NCBI GenBank assembly: GCA_050697555.1
Contig: JBOHAD010000050.1
Location: 1-18,355, forward strand
DNA from: DASQWP01 sp050697555
GTDB taxonomy: Bacteria; Actinomycetota; Thermoleophilia; Gaiellales; Gaiellaceae
Direction of reading: 5' to 3'
DNA length: 18,355 bases
The position numbers were made by a program, and so were the translations under genes. This document shows, one piece after another, positions 7,164-13,854 of this stretch (the first letter of the stretch is position 1; every line of letters begins with the position of its first letter). The notes beneath the pieces are model-generated. The model was not told the DNA's origin and searched no databases. It saw nothing but the letters and a program-made list of their open reading frames with translations.

Positions 7164-8029
7164 CGGAGAACGTGACGGTGCGAGACGTCGAGCGTGAGCT
7201 CGCGCGGCTGCGCGACGCCTCGACGGAGCCGGGGCAGCCGCCCCGGCTGCGGACGAGCGTGATGACTCACGTCGCCTGGGTGCCCGAGCGCTGGGAGGAG
7301 GCCGCCATCGGGACGTTGGCCGGTCTCGCGGAGCGCCACCCCTCGCGGACGATCCTGCTCCTGCCGCGGCCGGACGATCCGGAGGACCGCCTCGACGGCG
7401 AAGTCGACCTGCGCTGCTTCGTGCGCGGCGGCCAGGAGAAGGAGGTTTGCTCGGAGGTGATCGTCCTCCGCCTCTGCGGGCGGCGGGCGAGCGCGCCGGC
7501 GAGCGTCGTCGTGCCGCTGGTCGTCTCAGACCTGCCCGTCTTCCTCCGCTGGCGCGGGCCGCTTCCCTTCGCCGCTTCGGAGCTGGAACAGCTCGTCGGC
7601 CTGGCCGACCGGCTCGTCGTCGACTCCCGCGAGTGGCCCGAGCCCAAGCGTGCGCTCGGCCGGCTCGCGGAGCTCTTCGAGCTGATCGCCGTCTCCGACA
7701 TCGGCTGGGCGCGGACGTATCGCTGGCGGACCGCCCTCGCGGCTCTCTGGCCGGATGTGCGCGCGGCCTCACGGCTCCGGGTCGCGGGACCGGAGGCGGA
7801 GGCGCTGCTCCTCCACGGCTGGTTGCGCGAGCGCCTCGGTCGCAGCGTCGCGCTCGACCTCGAGCCGGCGGGGGAGATCGAGCTCGTCGAGGTCGACGGC
7901 CGCGAGGCGAGACCGACGCGGCTCGAGCCGAAGACGCCGAGCGACCTCCTCTCGGACCAGCTCGAGGACTTCGGCCGCGACCGGATCTACGAGGAGGCGG
8001 TACGGAGCTTCGCGTCTTCCCCGACCTAG
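7148..8029 (+). CDS. opcA: OpcA, glucose-6-phosphate dehydrogenase assembly/activator subunit
   Basis: OpcA is a non-catalytic partner of Zwf in cyanobacteria and actinobacteria, where it promotes assembly or activity of the dehydrogenase. The protein is about 293 residues from GTG 7148. That start gives a 16-bp overlap with zwf, like the other junctions in the operon; GTG 7172 is an alternative. Recognisable segments are RTSVMTHVAWVPERW, RHPSRTILLLPRP, VVPLVVSDLPVFLRWRG and VVDSREWPEP, in the order expected of the family. The frame is open upstream through the zwf coding region to 7025, but that part has no family resemblance and is not counted. The TAG stop (8027-8029) is also the first three bases of a perfect 13-bp hairpin. 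Confidence 0.9.
   Translation: MAQALTENVTVRDVERELARLRDASTEPGQPPRLRTSVMTHVAWVPERWEEAAIGTLAGLAERHPSRTILLLPRPDDPEDRLDGEVDLRCFVRGGQEKEVCSEVIVLRLCGRRASAPASVVVPLVVSDLPVFLRWRGPLPFAASELEQLVGLADRLVVDSREWPEPKRALGRLAELFELIAVSDIGWARTYRWRTALAALWPDVRAASRLRVAGPEAEALLLHGWLRERLGRSVALDLEPAGEIELVEVDGREARPTRLEPKTPSDLLSDQLEDFGRDRIYEEAVRSFASSPT
7992..7997 (+). promoter_or_regulatory. Shine-Dalgarno AGGAGG for pgl, inside opcA
   Basis: A perfect AGGAGG lies at the point where pgl translation should begin. The in-frame codons that follow are GGT ACG GAG CTT CGC GTC; none is ATG, GTG or TTG. ACG 8002 is four bases downstream and CTT 8008 ten bases downstream. The site supports initiation here at a rare codon. Confidence 0.6.
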
Positions 8030-8625
8030 CGATCCACGCTTCCGCGTGGATCGCTAAACGCTCGGAGGGCAGGGATCCGTTCCGAATCGCGCTGACCGGG
8101 GGCTCGTCGGTGGGGGCTGTGTACGAGCGGCTGGCCGTCCTCGACCTCGACTGGGGCTCGTGGCACGTCTGGTGGAGCGACGAGCGCCTCGTCCCGCCCG
8201 CTCACGAGGACTCGAACGAGCGCCTGGCGCGCGAAGCGCTCCTCTCCCGCGTCTCGATCCCGGAAGAGCAGATCCATCCGCTGCGTTCACAGCAGGTCGA
8301 GCTCCCCGAGCACTTCGACCTCGTCCTCCTCGGGATCGGCCCGGACGGTCACACGGCCTCGCTCTACCCGGGCCACGAGGACGAGCTCGCCGACGCCGGC
8401 CCGGTCGTCCAGGTTCCCGATCCCGGCATGCCCCCGCCCCACGCCCGCCTCTCGTTCTCACTCACCTATCTGAACGAGCAGCCGCTCGCCGCCTTCCTCG
8501 TCGGAGGCGAAGCCAAGCGCGCGATCCTCACCCGTGTGCTCGCCGGCGACGAGACGCTCCCCGCCGCCCGCGTGCGCGCCGGGGAGACCGTGATCCTGGC
8601 CGACGAGGCCGCTGCCCCAACCTAG
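8002..8625 (+). CDS. pgl: 6-phosphogluconolactonase, start codon non-canonical or uncertain
   Basis: Pgl hydrolyses 6-phosphoglucono-lactone, the product of Zwf, to 6-phosphogluconate. The frame encodes TELRVFPDL, then RIALTGGSS (family L-T/S-GGS), WHVWWSDERLVPP, SNERLAREALL, FDLVLLGIGPDGHTASLYPG (the strongest signature) and a C-terminal GGEAKRAILTRVLAG. It is about 207 residues, short for the family (usually 230-260): the helix normally found between HPL and FDLVLLG is reduced, and the N-terminal helix is also short. No ATG, GTG or TTG lies near the homologous N-terminus. The start given here, ACG 8002, follows an AGGAGG; CTT 8008 is the alternative. The longer open frame back to 7447 is only opcA in another frame. 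It ends at a CTAG shared with the convergent amidase. Confidence 0.88.
   Translation, partial: TELRVFPDLAIHASAWIAKRSEGRDPFRIALTGGSSVGAVYERLAVLDLDWGSWHVWWSDERLVPPAHEDSNERLAREALLSRVSIPEEQIHPLRSQQVELPEHFDLVLLGIGPDGHTASLYPGHEDELADAGPVVQVPDPGMPPPHARLSFSLTYLNEQPLAAFLVGGEAKRAILTRVLAGDETLPAARVRAGETVILADEAAAPT
8027..8056. repeat. Perfect 13-bp hairpin at the opcA/pgl junction
   Basis: TAGCGATCCACGC (8027-8039) and GCGTGGATCGCTA (8044-8056) are exact inverted repeats around a TTCC loop. The first three bases are the opcA stop codon, and the whole structure lies within the early pgl codons. No T-tract follows, so it is not a classical terminator. It could influence pgl translation, stabilise the mRNA, or be a small inserted palindrome. 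Confidence 0.85.
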
Positions 8626-8640
8626 CGGAGCGCGGCCTCG
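8604..8640. terminator. Bidirectional terminator-like inverted repeat centred on the shared stop
   Basis: CGAGGCCGC (8604-8612) and GCGGCCTCG (8632-8640) are perfect 9-bp inverted repeats with a 19-base loop. The centre, 8622, falls on the CTAG that contains the stop codons of both pgl and the amidase. The structure reads identically from both sides, as expected if it ends both transcripts, but it lacks a T-tract and its long loop makes it only a candidate. Confidence 0.5.
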
Positions 8641-9743
8641 AGGGCCCCGCCGGCTGCCAGCACGAGGGCATCCGCGCCCGGGCGCCCGGCGAGCTGGAGC
8701 GACGCGGGGAGGCCGTGCTCGGCCGGGCCGCAGGGAAGCGCGAGCGCCGGCCAGCCGAGCGAGCTGAAGGGGGCCGTCAGGCGGATCATCCCTTCGCGGA
8801 GCGCGAGGTCGCCAATCCCGACCGGCGGCGCCACGGACGTCATCGTCGGCGTGAGGAGGAGATCGGCGTCACCGAGCGCCTCGAGCGCGCGCTCGCGGTA
8901 GGCCTCGCGTGCCGCGCGCGAGGCCTCGACCTCCTCGTCCGCGACGGCGAGGCACCGCTCCACCTTCGTGCGCACGTTCTCGCCGTAGTGGTCGCGGTGC
9001 TCGGCGAAGAGCTCGCGGTGTACGTCTGCCACTTCCCGCTGGAACGCGGGTGAGAACAGCTCGGGCAGCGGGAAGTCGACGCGAGCTCGGCGGGGGAAGA
9101 GCGCGGCCGCGGCCTCGACGCGCTCGCGCACGAGCGGATCGGCGTTCTCGGTCCAGGCGACCGCTAAGGAGACCTCGTCGAGCGAGTCGAGGGGAGCCGC
9201 GACCTCGTCGAATCCGAGGACGTCCATCATCTGGCGGCACATGGCGACCGAGGTGGCCATCGGCCCGGCTGTGTCGAAGCTCGGCGCGAGGGGGAAGACC
9301 CCGTCCATGGGCACGAGCCCGTGGGTGGGCTTGAACCCGACGCCGCCGCAGCAGGCGGCCGGGAGCCGGATCGAGCCCGCGCTGTCCGTCCCGAGCGCGA
9401 CGTCGCAGAGCCCGGCCGCCAGCGCCGCCGCCGAGCCGCCGCTCGACCCGCCGGGGATGCGCCCCGGGTCGAGCGGGTTCACGACGTCGCCGAAGTGCTC
9501 GTTCTCCGACGTGATCCCGTAGGCGAACTCGTGCAGGTTGGTCTTGCCGACGACGGCGTAGCCGGCTTCTTCGAGCCACGTCACCGCCCTCGCCGTCCGC
9601 TCGGGGACGTGGTGGCGGAAGATCGCCGACCCGTACGTCGTCACGAGGCCGGCCGTGTCAATGAGATCCTTGACCCCGAGGCGGGTCCCCTCGCCGGGCT
9701 TCTCCGGGACAGCGAGAAAGGCGTTAAGCGAGCGCGTTGTAGA
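8622..9743 (-). CDS. Amidase-signature enzyme, 5' end irregular
   Basis: This is a Ser-cisSer-Lys amidase-signature hydrolase of unknown substrate. The coordinates span the whole open frame (373 codons) because no proper start is visible. The first conventional start is GTG 9644 (340 residues, beginning MTTYGSAIF), but this omits LGVKDLIDTAG, which carries the catalytic Lys (codon 9669-9671). GGSSGGSAAALAAG supplies the cis-Ser and TDSAGSIRLPAACCGG supplies the nucleophile Ser. Between the upstream stop (9744-9746) and that Lys there is no ATG, GTG or TTG. The first recognisable family residues, LNAFLAVPEKPG, start at CTT 9726-9728, inside the end of the preceding small gene. The usual first 40-60 residues (an N-terminal helix) are absent. 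It is therefore either a truncated gene or one using a rare start. It is last in the cox operon and has no obvious link to respiration. Confidence 0.8.
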   Translation of the reverse strand, partial: STTRSLNAFLAVPEKPGEGTRLGVKDLIDTAGLVTTYGSAIFRHHVPERTARAVTWLEEAGYAVVGKTNLHEFAYGITSENEHFGDVVNPLDPGRIPGGSSGGSAAALAAGLCDVALGTDSAGSIRLPAACCGGVGFKPTHGLVPMDGVFPLAPSFDTAGPMATSVAMCRQMMDVLGFDEVAAPLDSLDEVSLAVAWTENADPLVRERVEAAAALFPRRARVDFPLPELFSPAFQREVADVHRELFAEHRDHYGENVRTKVERCLAVADEEVEASRAAREAYRERALEALGDADLLLTPTMTSVAPPVGIGDLALREGMIRLTAPFSSLGWPALALPCGPAEHGLPASLQLAGRPGADALVLAAGGALEAALR

Positions 9744-9840
9744 TCACCGCGACGACGATCGACCCGGCGAAGAGGATGAGCGAGAGCGCCAGCAGCACGA
9801 AGCCGAGGCGCATGTTCCGGCGCGTGAGCTCGGGCTCCAT
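9724..9840 (-). CDS. 38-residue single-pass membrane protein in the cox operon
   Basis: The ATG at 9838-9840 overlaps the ctaB stop as TAATG, and the frame ends at TAA 9724-9726. The product starts MEPELTRRNMRLGF and continues with one hydrophobic helix of about 22 residues, ending VIYNALA. The charged N-terminus suggests it stays inside the cell with the helix in the membrane. Position and translational coupling suggest a small oxidase-associated or assembly subunit, similar in role to the tiny subunit IV or CtaF-like proteins of other oxidases, but I recognise no specific family. Confidence 0.75.
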   Translation of the reverse strand: MEPELTRRNMRLGFVLLALSLILFAGSIVVAVIYNALA

Positions 9841-11030
9841 TACCCGAGCACGACGGGGTCGACCGCCATGGCGACGAAGAGCAGGGCGAGGTAGGCGAGC
9901 GAGTAGTTGAAGAGCCTCCGGGCCCGCGCCGGCGTCGTCTCGCGCGCCAGCGACAGCGCCAGCCAGAGGAAGGCGAGACCGAGCGCGACGGCCGCGCCCA
10001 GATAGACCGCGCCCAGCGTCCGCCAGACGACCGGCAGGAGCGTGATCGCCACGAGCACGAGCGAGTAGCGGACGATCGAGCGCGCGGTCTCCCGCTCGCC
10101 GCGGACGACGGGCAGCATGGGCACGCCCGCCTCCGCATAGTCCCGCTTGATGAGGAGAGCGAGGGCCCAGAAGTGCGGCGGCGTCCAGAAGAAGACGACG
10201 AGGAAGAGGAAGAGCGCCGGGACGGTCAGGTTGCCGGTCGCGGCCGCCCAGCCGACGAGCGGCGGCACCGCTCCGGCCGCCCCGCCGATGACGATGTTCT
10301 GCGGCGTCGAGCGCTTGAGCCAGCGGGTGTAGACGAGCACGTAGAAGAGGTTCCCGGCCAGGGCGAGGAGCGCGGCGAGCACGTTGACGAAGCTCGTCAA
10401 GACGACGAAGGAGAGCGCGGAGAGCGCGAGGCCGAACTCGAGCGCCCGCTCCGGGGCGACGCGGCCCGCGGCCACAGGCCGCGCGGCCGTGCGCCGCATT
10501 CGCGTGTCGATGTCCGAGTCGAGCACGTGGTTGAGCGCGCTCGCGCCGCCGCACGCGAGTGCGAGCCCGCCGAGCGCGGCGAGGGCGAGCCCGGCCGACG
10601 GCAGCCCGCCGGCTCCGACGATCATCCCCCCCGCGCCGGTCACGAGCAGGAGCACCATGATGCGCGGCTTCGTCAGCGTGACGTAGTCCCGCCAGGATCC
10701 CGCCGCTGCCGGAGCGCCACGGCGAAAGGCGAGAGCCGCAGCGACCGCGGCCGCCGCGAGCCCGAGGCCGCCGAGGGCGAGGTGCAGCCCGGCCGGGGCT
10801 CCCGCCAGCGCGGAGAGCCCGGCGAGGCCGAAGAGGACGAACGCTCCGACGGCGGGGACGAGGAGGGCCGGGTACGCCAGCCGCGCCGTCAGCACCACCG
10901 CGGCCAGGAGGGCGACCGTCACGTGCGCGGTGACGTCGTGGGCCAGGCCCCACTCACCGGTGGAGACGACTGCCGCCACGCCCGCGGCCGCCGCGAGCGA
11001 CGTCAGGCGCAGCCAGGGTCCGGCCGTCAC
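9840..11030 (-). CDS. ctaB: Heme O synthase (protoheme IX farnesyltransferase) with N-terminal four-helix extension
   Basis: CtaB attaches a farnesyl group to heme B to make heme O, needed for the oxidase encoded upstream. It is an integral membrane UbiA-family enzyme. The UbiA domain spans about residues 114-396: YVTLTKPRIM, the prenyl-diphosphate motif NHVLDSDID (Asn167, Asp171, Asp175) followed by MRRTAARP, then TPQNIVIGGAAGAVPPLVGW and FFWTPPHFWALAL. The first 105 residues are extra: four likely membrane helices with His36 early in helix 2 and His83 early in helix 4, a layout like one half of heme A synthase (CtaA/COX15). The start is GTG 11030, whose GTGA overlaps the coxA stop; GGGAG lies eight bases upstream. 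The total, 396 residues, exceeds the usual 290-310. Confidence 0.93.
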   Translation of the reverse strand: MTAGPWLRLTSLAAAAGVAAVVSTGEWGLAHDVTAHVTVALLAAVVLTARLAYPALLVPAVGAFVLFGLAGLSALAGAPAGLHLALGGLGLAAAAVAAALAFRRGAPAAAGSWRDYVTLTKPRIMVLLLVTGAGGMIVGAGGLPSAGLALAALGGLALACGGASALNHVLDSDIDTRMRRTAARPVAAGRVAPERALEFGLALSALSFVVLTSFVNVLAALLALAGNLFYVLVYTRWLKRSTPQNIVIGGAAGAVPPLVGWAAATGNLTVPALFLFLVVFFWTPPHFWALALLIKRDYAEAGVPMLPVVRGERETARSIVRYSLVLVAITLLPVVWRTLGAVYLGAAVALGLAFLWLALSLARETTPARARRLFNYSLAYLALLFVAMAVDPVVLG

Positions 11031-12652
11031 CGCCGCGTCTCCCGCAGACGGAGGCGGAGATCGCGGAGCGGCCGCGCGCTCGAGACGTAGGGAACCTGCT
11101 CGAAGTTGTGTGCCGGAGGTGGCGACGTCGCGTACCACTCGAGCGTGTCCGCGCGCCAGGGATCGTTCCCGACGCGCGGCCCGCTGCTCCAGCTCTTGAC
11201 GGCGTTCCAGACGAACACGAGAAGGGAGATACCCATCAGCAAGGCGCCGAGGCTCGAGACGAGGTTGTACCACTCGAAGAGACCCCCGCGGTCGTACGTG
11301 TAGATCCGCCTCGGCATGCCCATGAGCCCGAGCATGTGCTGGGGCAGGAACGCCGCGTTGAAGCCGACGAACATCAGCCAGAAGTGAATCTGCGCGAGCC
11401 GTTCGTCGTACATCCGCCCGGTCACCTTCGGGAACCAGTAGTACGTCCCGGCGAAGATCCCGAACACGGTGCCGCCGAAGAGCACGTAGTGGAGGTGGGC
11501 GACGACGTAGTAGGTGTCGTGCACCACGAAGTCCACCGGGAAGACGGCGAGCATGATTCCCGAGAGGCCGCCCATGGTGAACAGCGCGATGAAGCCGAGG
11601 GAGAAGAGGAGCGGCGCCCGGAACCACAGGTGGCCGCGCCAGAGCGTCGCCAGCCAGTTGAAGATCTTGATCGCGGTGGGGATGGCGACGGAGAAGGAAG
11701 TGATCATGAACCACGCGTTCAGCCACGACGGCATCCCGACGGTGAACATGTGGTGCGCCCAGACGAGCATGCTCGCGAAGGCGATTCCGATCGTCGAGAA
11801 CGCGACCGCCTTGTAGCCGAAGATCGGCTTGCGCGAGAAGACGGGGATGACCTCCGAGAGCATTCCCATCGCGGGCAGCACCATGATGTAGACCTCGGGG
11901 TGGCCGAAGAACCAGAACATGTGCTGCCAGAGGATCGCGCCGCCGTTCTCGGCCGCGAAGAACGCGGTTCCGGCCTGCCGGTCGAGGAGGAGGAGGGTGA
12001 CGGCAGCCGAGATCGTCGGCAGGACGAGGACGAGCAGGACCGAGAAGGCCTCGATCGACCAGACGAAGAGCGGGATGCGCATCCAGGTCATTCCCGGCGC
12101 GCGCATGTTGTGGATCGTGACGATGAAGTTGATCGCCCCCGCGAGCGAGGAGAGCGAGGTCAGGTGGAGTCCGAGGATCCAGAGGTCCTGGCCGACGCCG
12201 GGGCTGAACTCCTCGGTCGAGAGCGGCGCATAGGCAGTCCAGCCCGAGCTCGCGGCACCCGGGACGAAGCTGACGAGGATGACGAGGCCGCCGAGGAGGA
12301 AGAGCCAGTACGACATCGCGTTCAGGCGCGGGAAGGCCATGTCGCGCGCGCCGATCATGAGCGGCACGAGGTAGTTCCCGAACCCGGCCAAGATCGGGAC
12401 GACGAAGAGGAAGATCATCGCCGTCCCGTGGATCGTGAAGAGCTGGTTGTAGCCGTCCCGGGTGAACACCTCGCTGTTCGCCTGCGCCAGCTGCAGGCGC
12501 ATGAGGAGGGCCAGCAGGCCGGCGGCGAAGAAGAAGCCGAACGCCGTGACGACGTAGAGGATCCCGATCCGCTTGTGGTCGACGGTGGTGACCCAGCCCA
12601 GGACGCGTCCTTCGCGCCAGGTGGGGGCGAGCGCCTCGGTCCTAACCGCCAT
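11027..12652 (-). CDS. ctaD: Cytochrome c oxidase subunit I (aa3/caa3-type, A1 family)
   Basis: Subunit I carries heme a, heme a3 and CuB and reduces oxygen while pumping protons across the membrane. The 541 residues contain about 12 membrane helices. Heme and copper ligands are visible: His75 (TIHGTAMIF), His251 in GHPEVY with the cross-linked Tyr255, His300-His301 (WAHHMFTVG), and His386/His388 (AHLHYV). Glu253 of GHPEVY marks the A1 type with a D-channel; Asp104 (GARDMAFPRLN), Asn93 and Asn111 are the other D-channel residues, and Lys329 is the K-channel lysine. The ATG lies 11 bp inside the end of coxB, with GGAGG (12662-12666) nine bases upstream. It is also called coxA. Confidence 0.97.
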   Translation of the reverse strand: MAVRTEALAPTWREGRVLGWVTTVDHKRIGILYVVTAFGFFFAAGLLALLMRLQLAQANSEVFTRDGYNQLFTIHGTAMIFLFVVPILAGFGNYLVPLMIGARDMAFPRLNAMSYWLFLLGGLVILVSFVPGAASSGWTAYAPLSTEEFSPGVGQDLWILGLHLTSLSSLAGAINFIVTIHNMRAPGMTWMRIPLFVWSIEAFSVLLVLVLPTISAAVTLLLLDRQAGTAFFAAENGGAILWQHMFWFFGHPEVYIMVLPAMGMLSEVIPVFSRKPIFGYKAVAFSTIGIAFASMLVWAHHMFTVGMPSWLNAWFMITSFSVAIPTAIKIFNWLATLWRGHLWFRAPLLFSLGFIALFTMGGLSGIMLAVFPVDFVVHDTYYVVAHLHYVLFGGTVFGIFAGTYYWFPKVTGRMYDERLAQIHFWLMFVGFNAAFLPQHMLGLMGMPRRIYTYDRGGLFEWYNLVSSLGALLMGISLLVFVWNAVKSWSSGPRVGNDPWRADTLEWYATSPPPAHNFEQVPYVSSARPLRDLRLRLRETRR

Positions 12653-13658
12653 CCTGCTGCCCCTCCGGAGCGAGGTTCGGGCTCGACTCGATGTAGGCGA
12701 CGAGCGCCTCGTACTGGAAGTCGGGCCAGCCGCGGCCGACGGGCGGCATGTAGCCGTCCACGTCGGGCTCGTCCCGGCCGTTCTCGAGGAGCTCCCGCAG
12801 AGACTCCAGGTTCGTCAGCGTGCCGCTGCCCGCGATGGGCGGGCCGATGTCACCCTCGCCCTCGGGGCCGTGGCAGTCGGCGCACACGGCCTCCCACGTC
12901 GCCCGGCCGAGCTCGACCTGGCCGTCGCCCGCCTGCTGTCCCTCCTGCTCCGTGAGCCAGGCTTCGTAGTCCGAGGCCGACACGACCTCGACGTCGGTCG
13001 GCATGACGGCGTGGAGGATGCCGCAGAACTCGGCGCACTTGCCTTCGAACGTCCCCTCCGTGTCGGGGCGGAAACGCAGCTCGTTCGTGCGGCCGGGAAG
13101 CGCGTCCTGCTTCCCCGTCAGCTGGGGTACCCACCAGCTGTGGTCGACGTCGAACGAGGTCAGCTCGAGGACAACCGTCTGGTCGACCGGGAGCACGAGC
13201 CGGTCGAGCGAGACGACGCCGTTCGGATAGACGTACTGCCAGTAGAACTGGTGCGCCTCCACGCGCACGCGCACGTCCTCCTCCTCGCCGTCGCTCGTCG
13301 CCTGCACGGCCGGGATGCGCACGAGGACGACCACGGCCACGGCGACGAGGATGAGCGCGGGGACGATCGTCCAGATGATCTCGAGCCGCGTGTTTCCGTG
13401 GATCTGGGGGCCCTCCGCCTCGGCTGCGGTCGTCCTGCGCCGGCGGAACCGGATGACGAAGAGGAGGAGAGCCGCCTCCACGGCCACGAAGACGACCGCG
13501 CAGATGGCGAACACGAACCAGTAGAGCTGGTTGATGGCCTCGCCGCTCCCCGTGCTCGACTCGGGCGGGCCGATCCCTCCGGGGGCGGCGGCCGCCAAGG
13601 AGGGAAGGGCGAGCGCGAGGCACGCGAGCACGGCGGTGACGGCGGCCTTCCTCCCCAT
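12642..13658 (-). CDS. ctaC: Cytochrome c oxidase subunit II fused to a cytochrome c domain (caa3 type)
   Basis: Subunit II receives electrons at the binuclear CuA centre. From ATG 13658 the protein has 338 residues: a signal peptide (1-25), two membrane helices (about 45-70 and 92-114), the CuA domain with His173, Cys208, Glu210, Cys212, His216 and Met219 all present, and a C-terminal class I cytochrome c domain with CADCH (259-263) and Met304 in GYMPPVG. The fused heme c identifies a caa3 oxidase. An upstream in-frame ATG at 13718 is possible but adds 20 residues before a good signal peptide. A TACAAT hexamer (13675-13670) would place transcription start only a few bases before ATG 13658, which favours the shorter form. 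It is the first gene of the leftward operon and is also called coxB. Confidence 0.95.
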   Translation of the reverse strand: MGRKAAVTAVLACLALALPSLAAAAPGGIGPPESSTGSGEAINQLYWFVFAICAVVFVAVEAALLLFVIRFRRRRTTAAEAEGPQIHGNTRLEIIWTIVPALILVAVAVVVLVRIPAVQATSDGEEEDVRVRVEAHQFYWQYVYPNGVVSLDRLVLPVDQTVVLELTSFDVDHSWWVPQLTGKQDALPGRTNELRFRPDTEGTFEGKCAEFCGILHAVMPTDVEVVSASDYEAWLTEQEGQQAGDGQVELGRATWEAVCADCHGPEGEGDIGPPIAGSGTLTNLESLRELLENGRDEPDVDGYMPPVGRGWPDFQYEALVAYIESSPNLAPEGQQDGG

Positions 13659-13669
13659 CGGGCGCTGCG

Positions 13670-13675
13670 ATTGTA
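13670..13675 (-). promoter_or_regulatory. Candidate -10 element for the cox operon
   Basis: TACAAT, one base from the TATAAT consensus, is conspicuous in this GC-rich context. On the minus strand it ends 11 bases before ATG 13658, so the leader would be about five bases or less. No -35 is visible. If real, the upstream start at 13718 is not used. Confidence 0.45.
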
Positions 13676-13720
13676 TTCGGGAGCGCGAGGGCAGGGCTTC
13701 GCTGCGAATGTCACCCATCC

Positions 13721-13740
13721 GGGGGAGTTCCGAATCCCCC
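13721..13740. promoter_or_regulatory. Operator-like inverted repeat upstream of the cox operon
   Basis: GGGGGAGTTCCGAATCCCCC has 6-bp arms (GGGGGA/TCCCCC) and an inner TTC/GAA pair offset by one base. It lies beside the possible upstream coxB start at 13718 and could be a regulator site or a small hairpin. Confidence 0.35.
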
Positions 13741-13854
13741 GAAGTGTGGTTCAGTCCTAGAGGAATGGGCTAGCTCATTCGGAGTGTCGCCGGAAGCTGG
13801 GAGAGGTTTTCGCGCGCCGAGGGGAGCCGGTGCAGTCTAGGCTTCGTCGCGGAG
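13741..13854. promoter_or_regulatory. Divergent intergenic region with 18-bp near-palindrome (13763-13780)
   Basis: GAATGGGCTAGCTCATTC is symmetric at eight of nine position pairs and sits between the divergent cox operon and the 97-residue gene. This is typical placement for a regulator binding site. Nearer the rightward gene, TAGGCT (13838-13843) fits a TANNNT -10 and lies 11 bases before its ATG. I see no RNA gene here. Confidence 0.45.

Noticed and set aside
7447..8001. ATG-initiated upstream extension of pgl within opcA
   Set aside because: The extra 185 residues are Arg/Ala-rich with no Pgl similarity and only mirror opcA in another frame.
7991..8056. Programmed -1 frameshift joining OpcA to Pgl, with the hairpin as stimulator
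   Set aside because: The frame relation is right and a strong hairpin follows, but there is no good slippery heptamer. A late slip would also discard the encoded TELRVFPD strand that matches the Pgl N-terminus. Initiation at a rare codon explains more.
11031..11726. Upstream extension of the ctaB frame over coxA to 628 codons
   Set aside because: The extension is low-complexity Arg/His-rich shadow sequence of coxA, and GTG 11030 has a ribosome binding site and GTGA coupling.
13659..13718. Upstream ATG 13718 as the coxB start
   Set aside because: It puts 20 polar residues before a good signal peptide and has no ribosome binding site; a TACAAT hexamer favours ATG 13658. It is not fully excluded.
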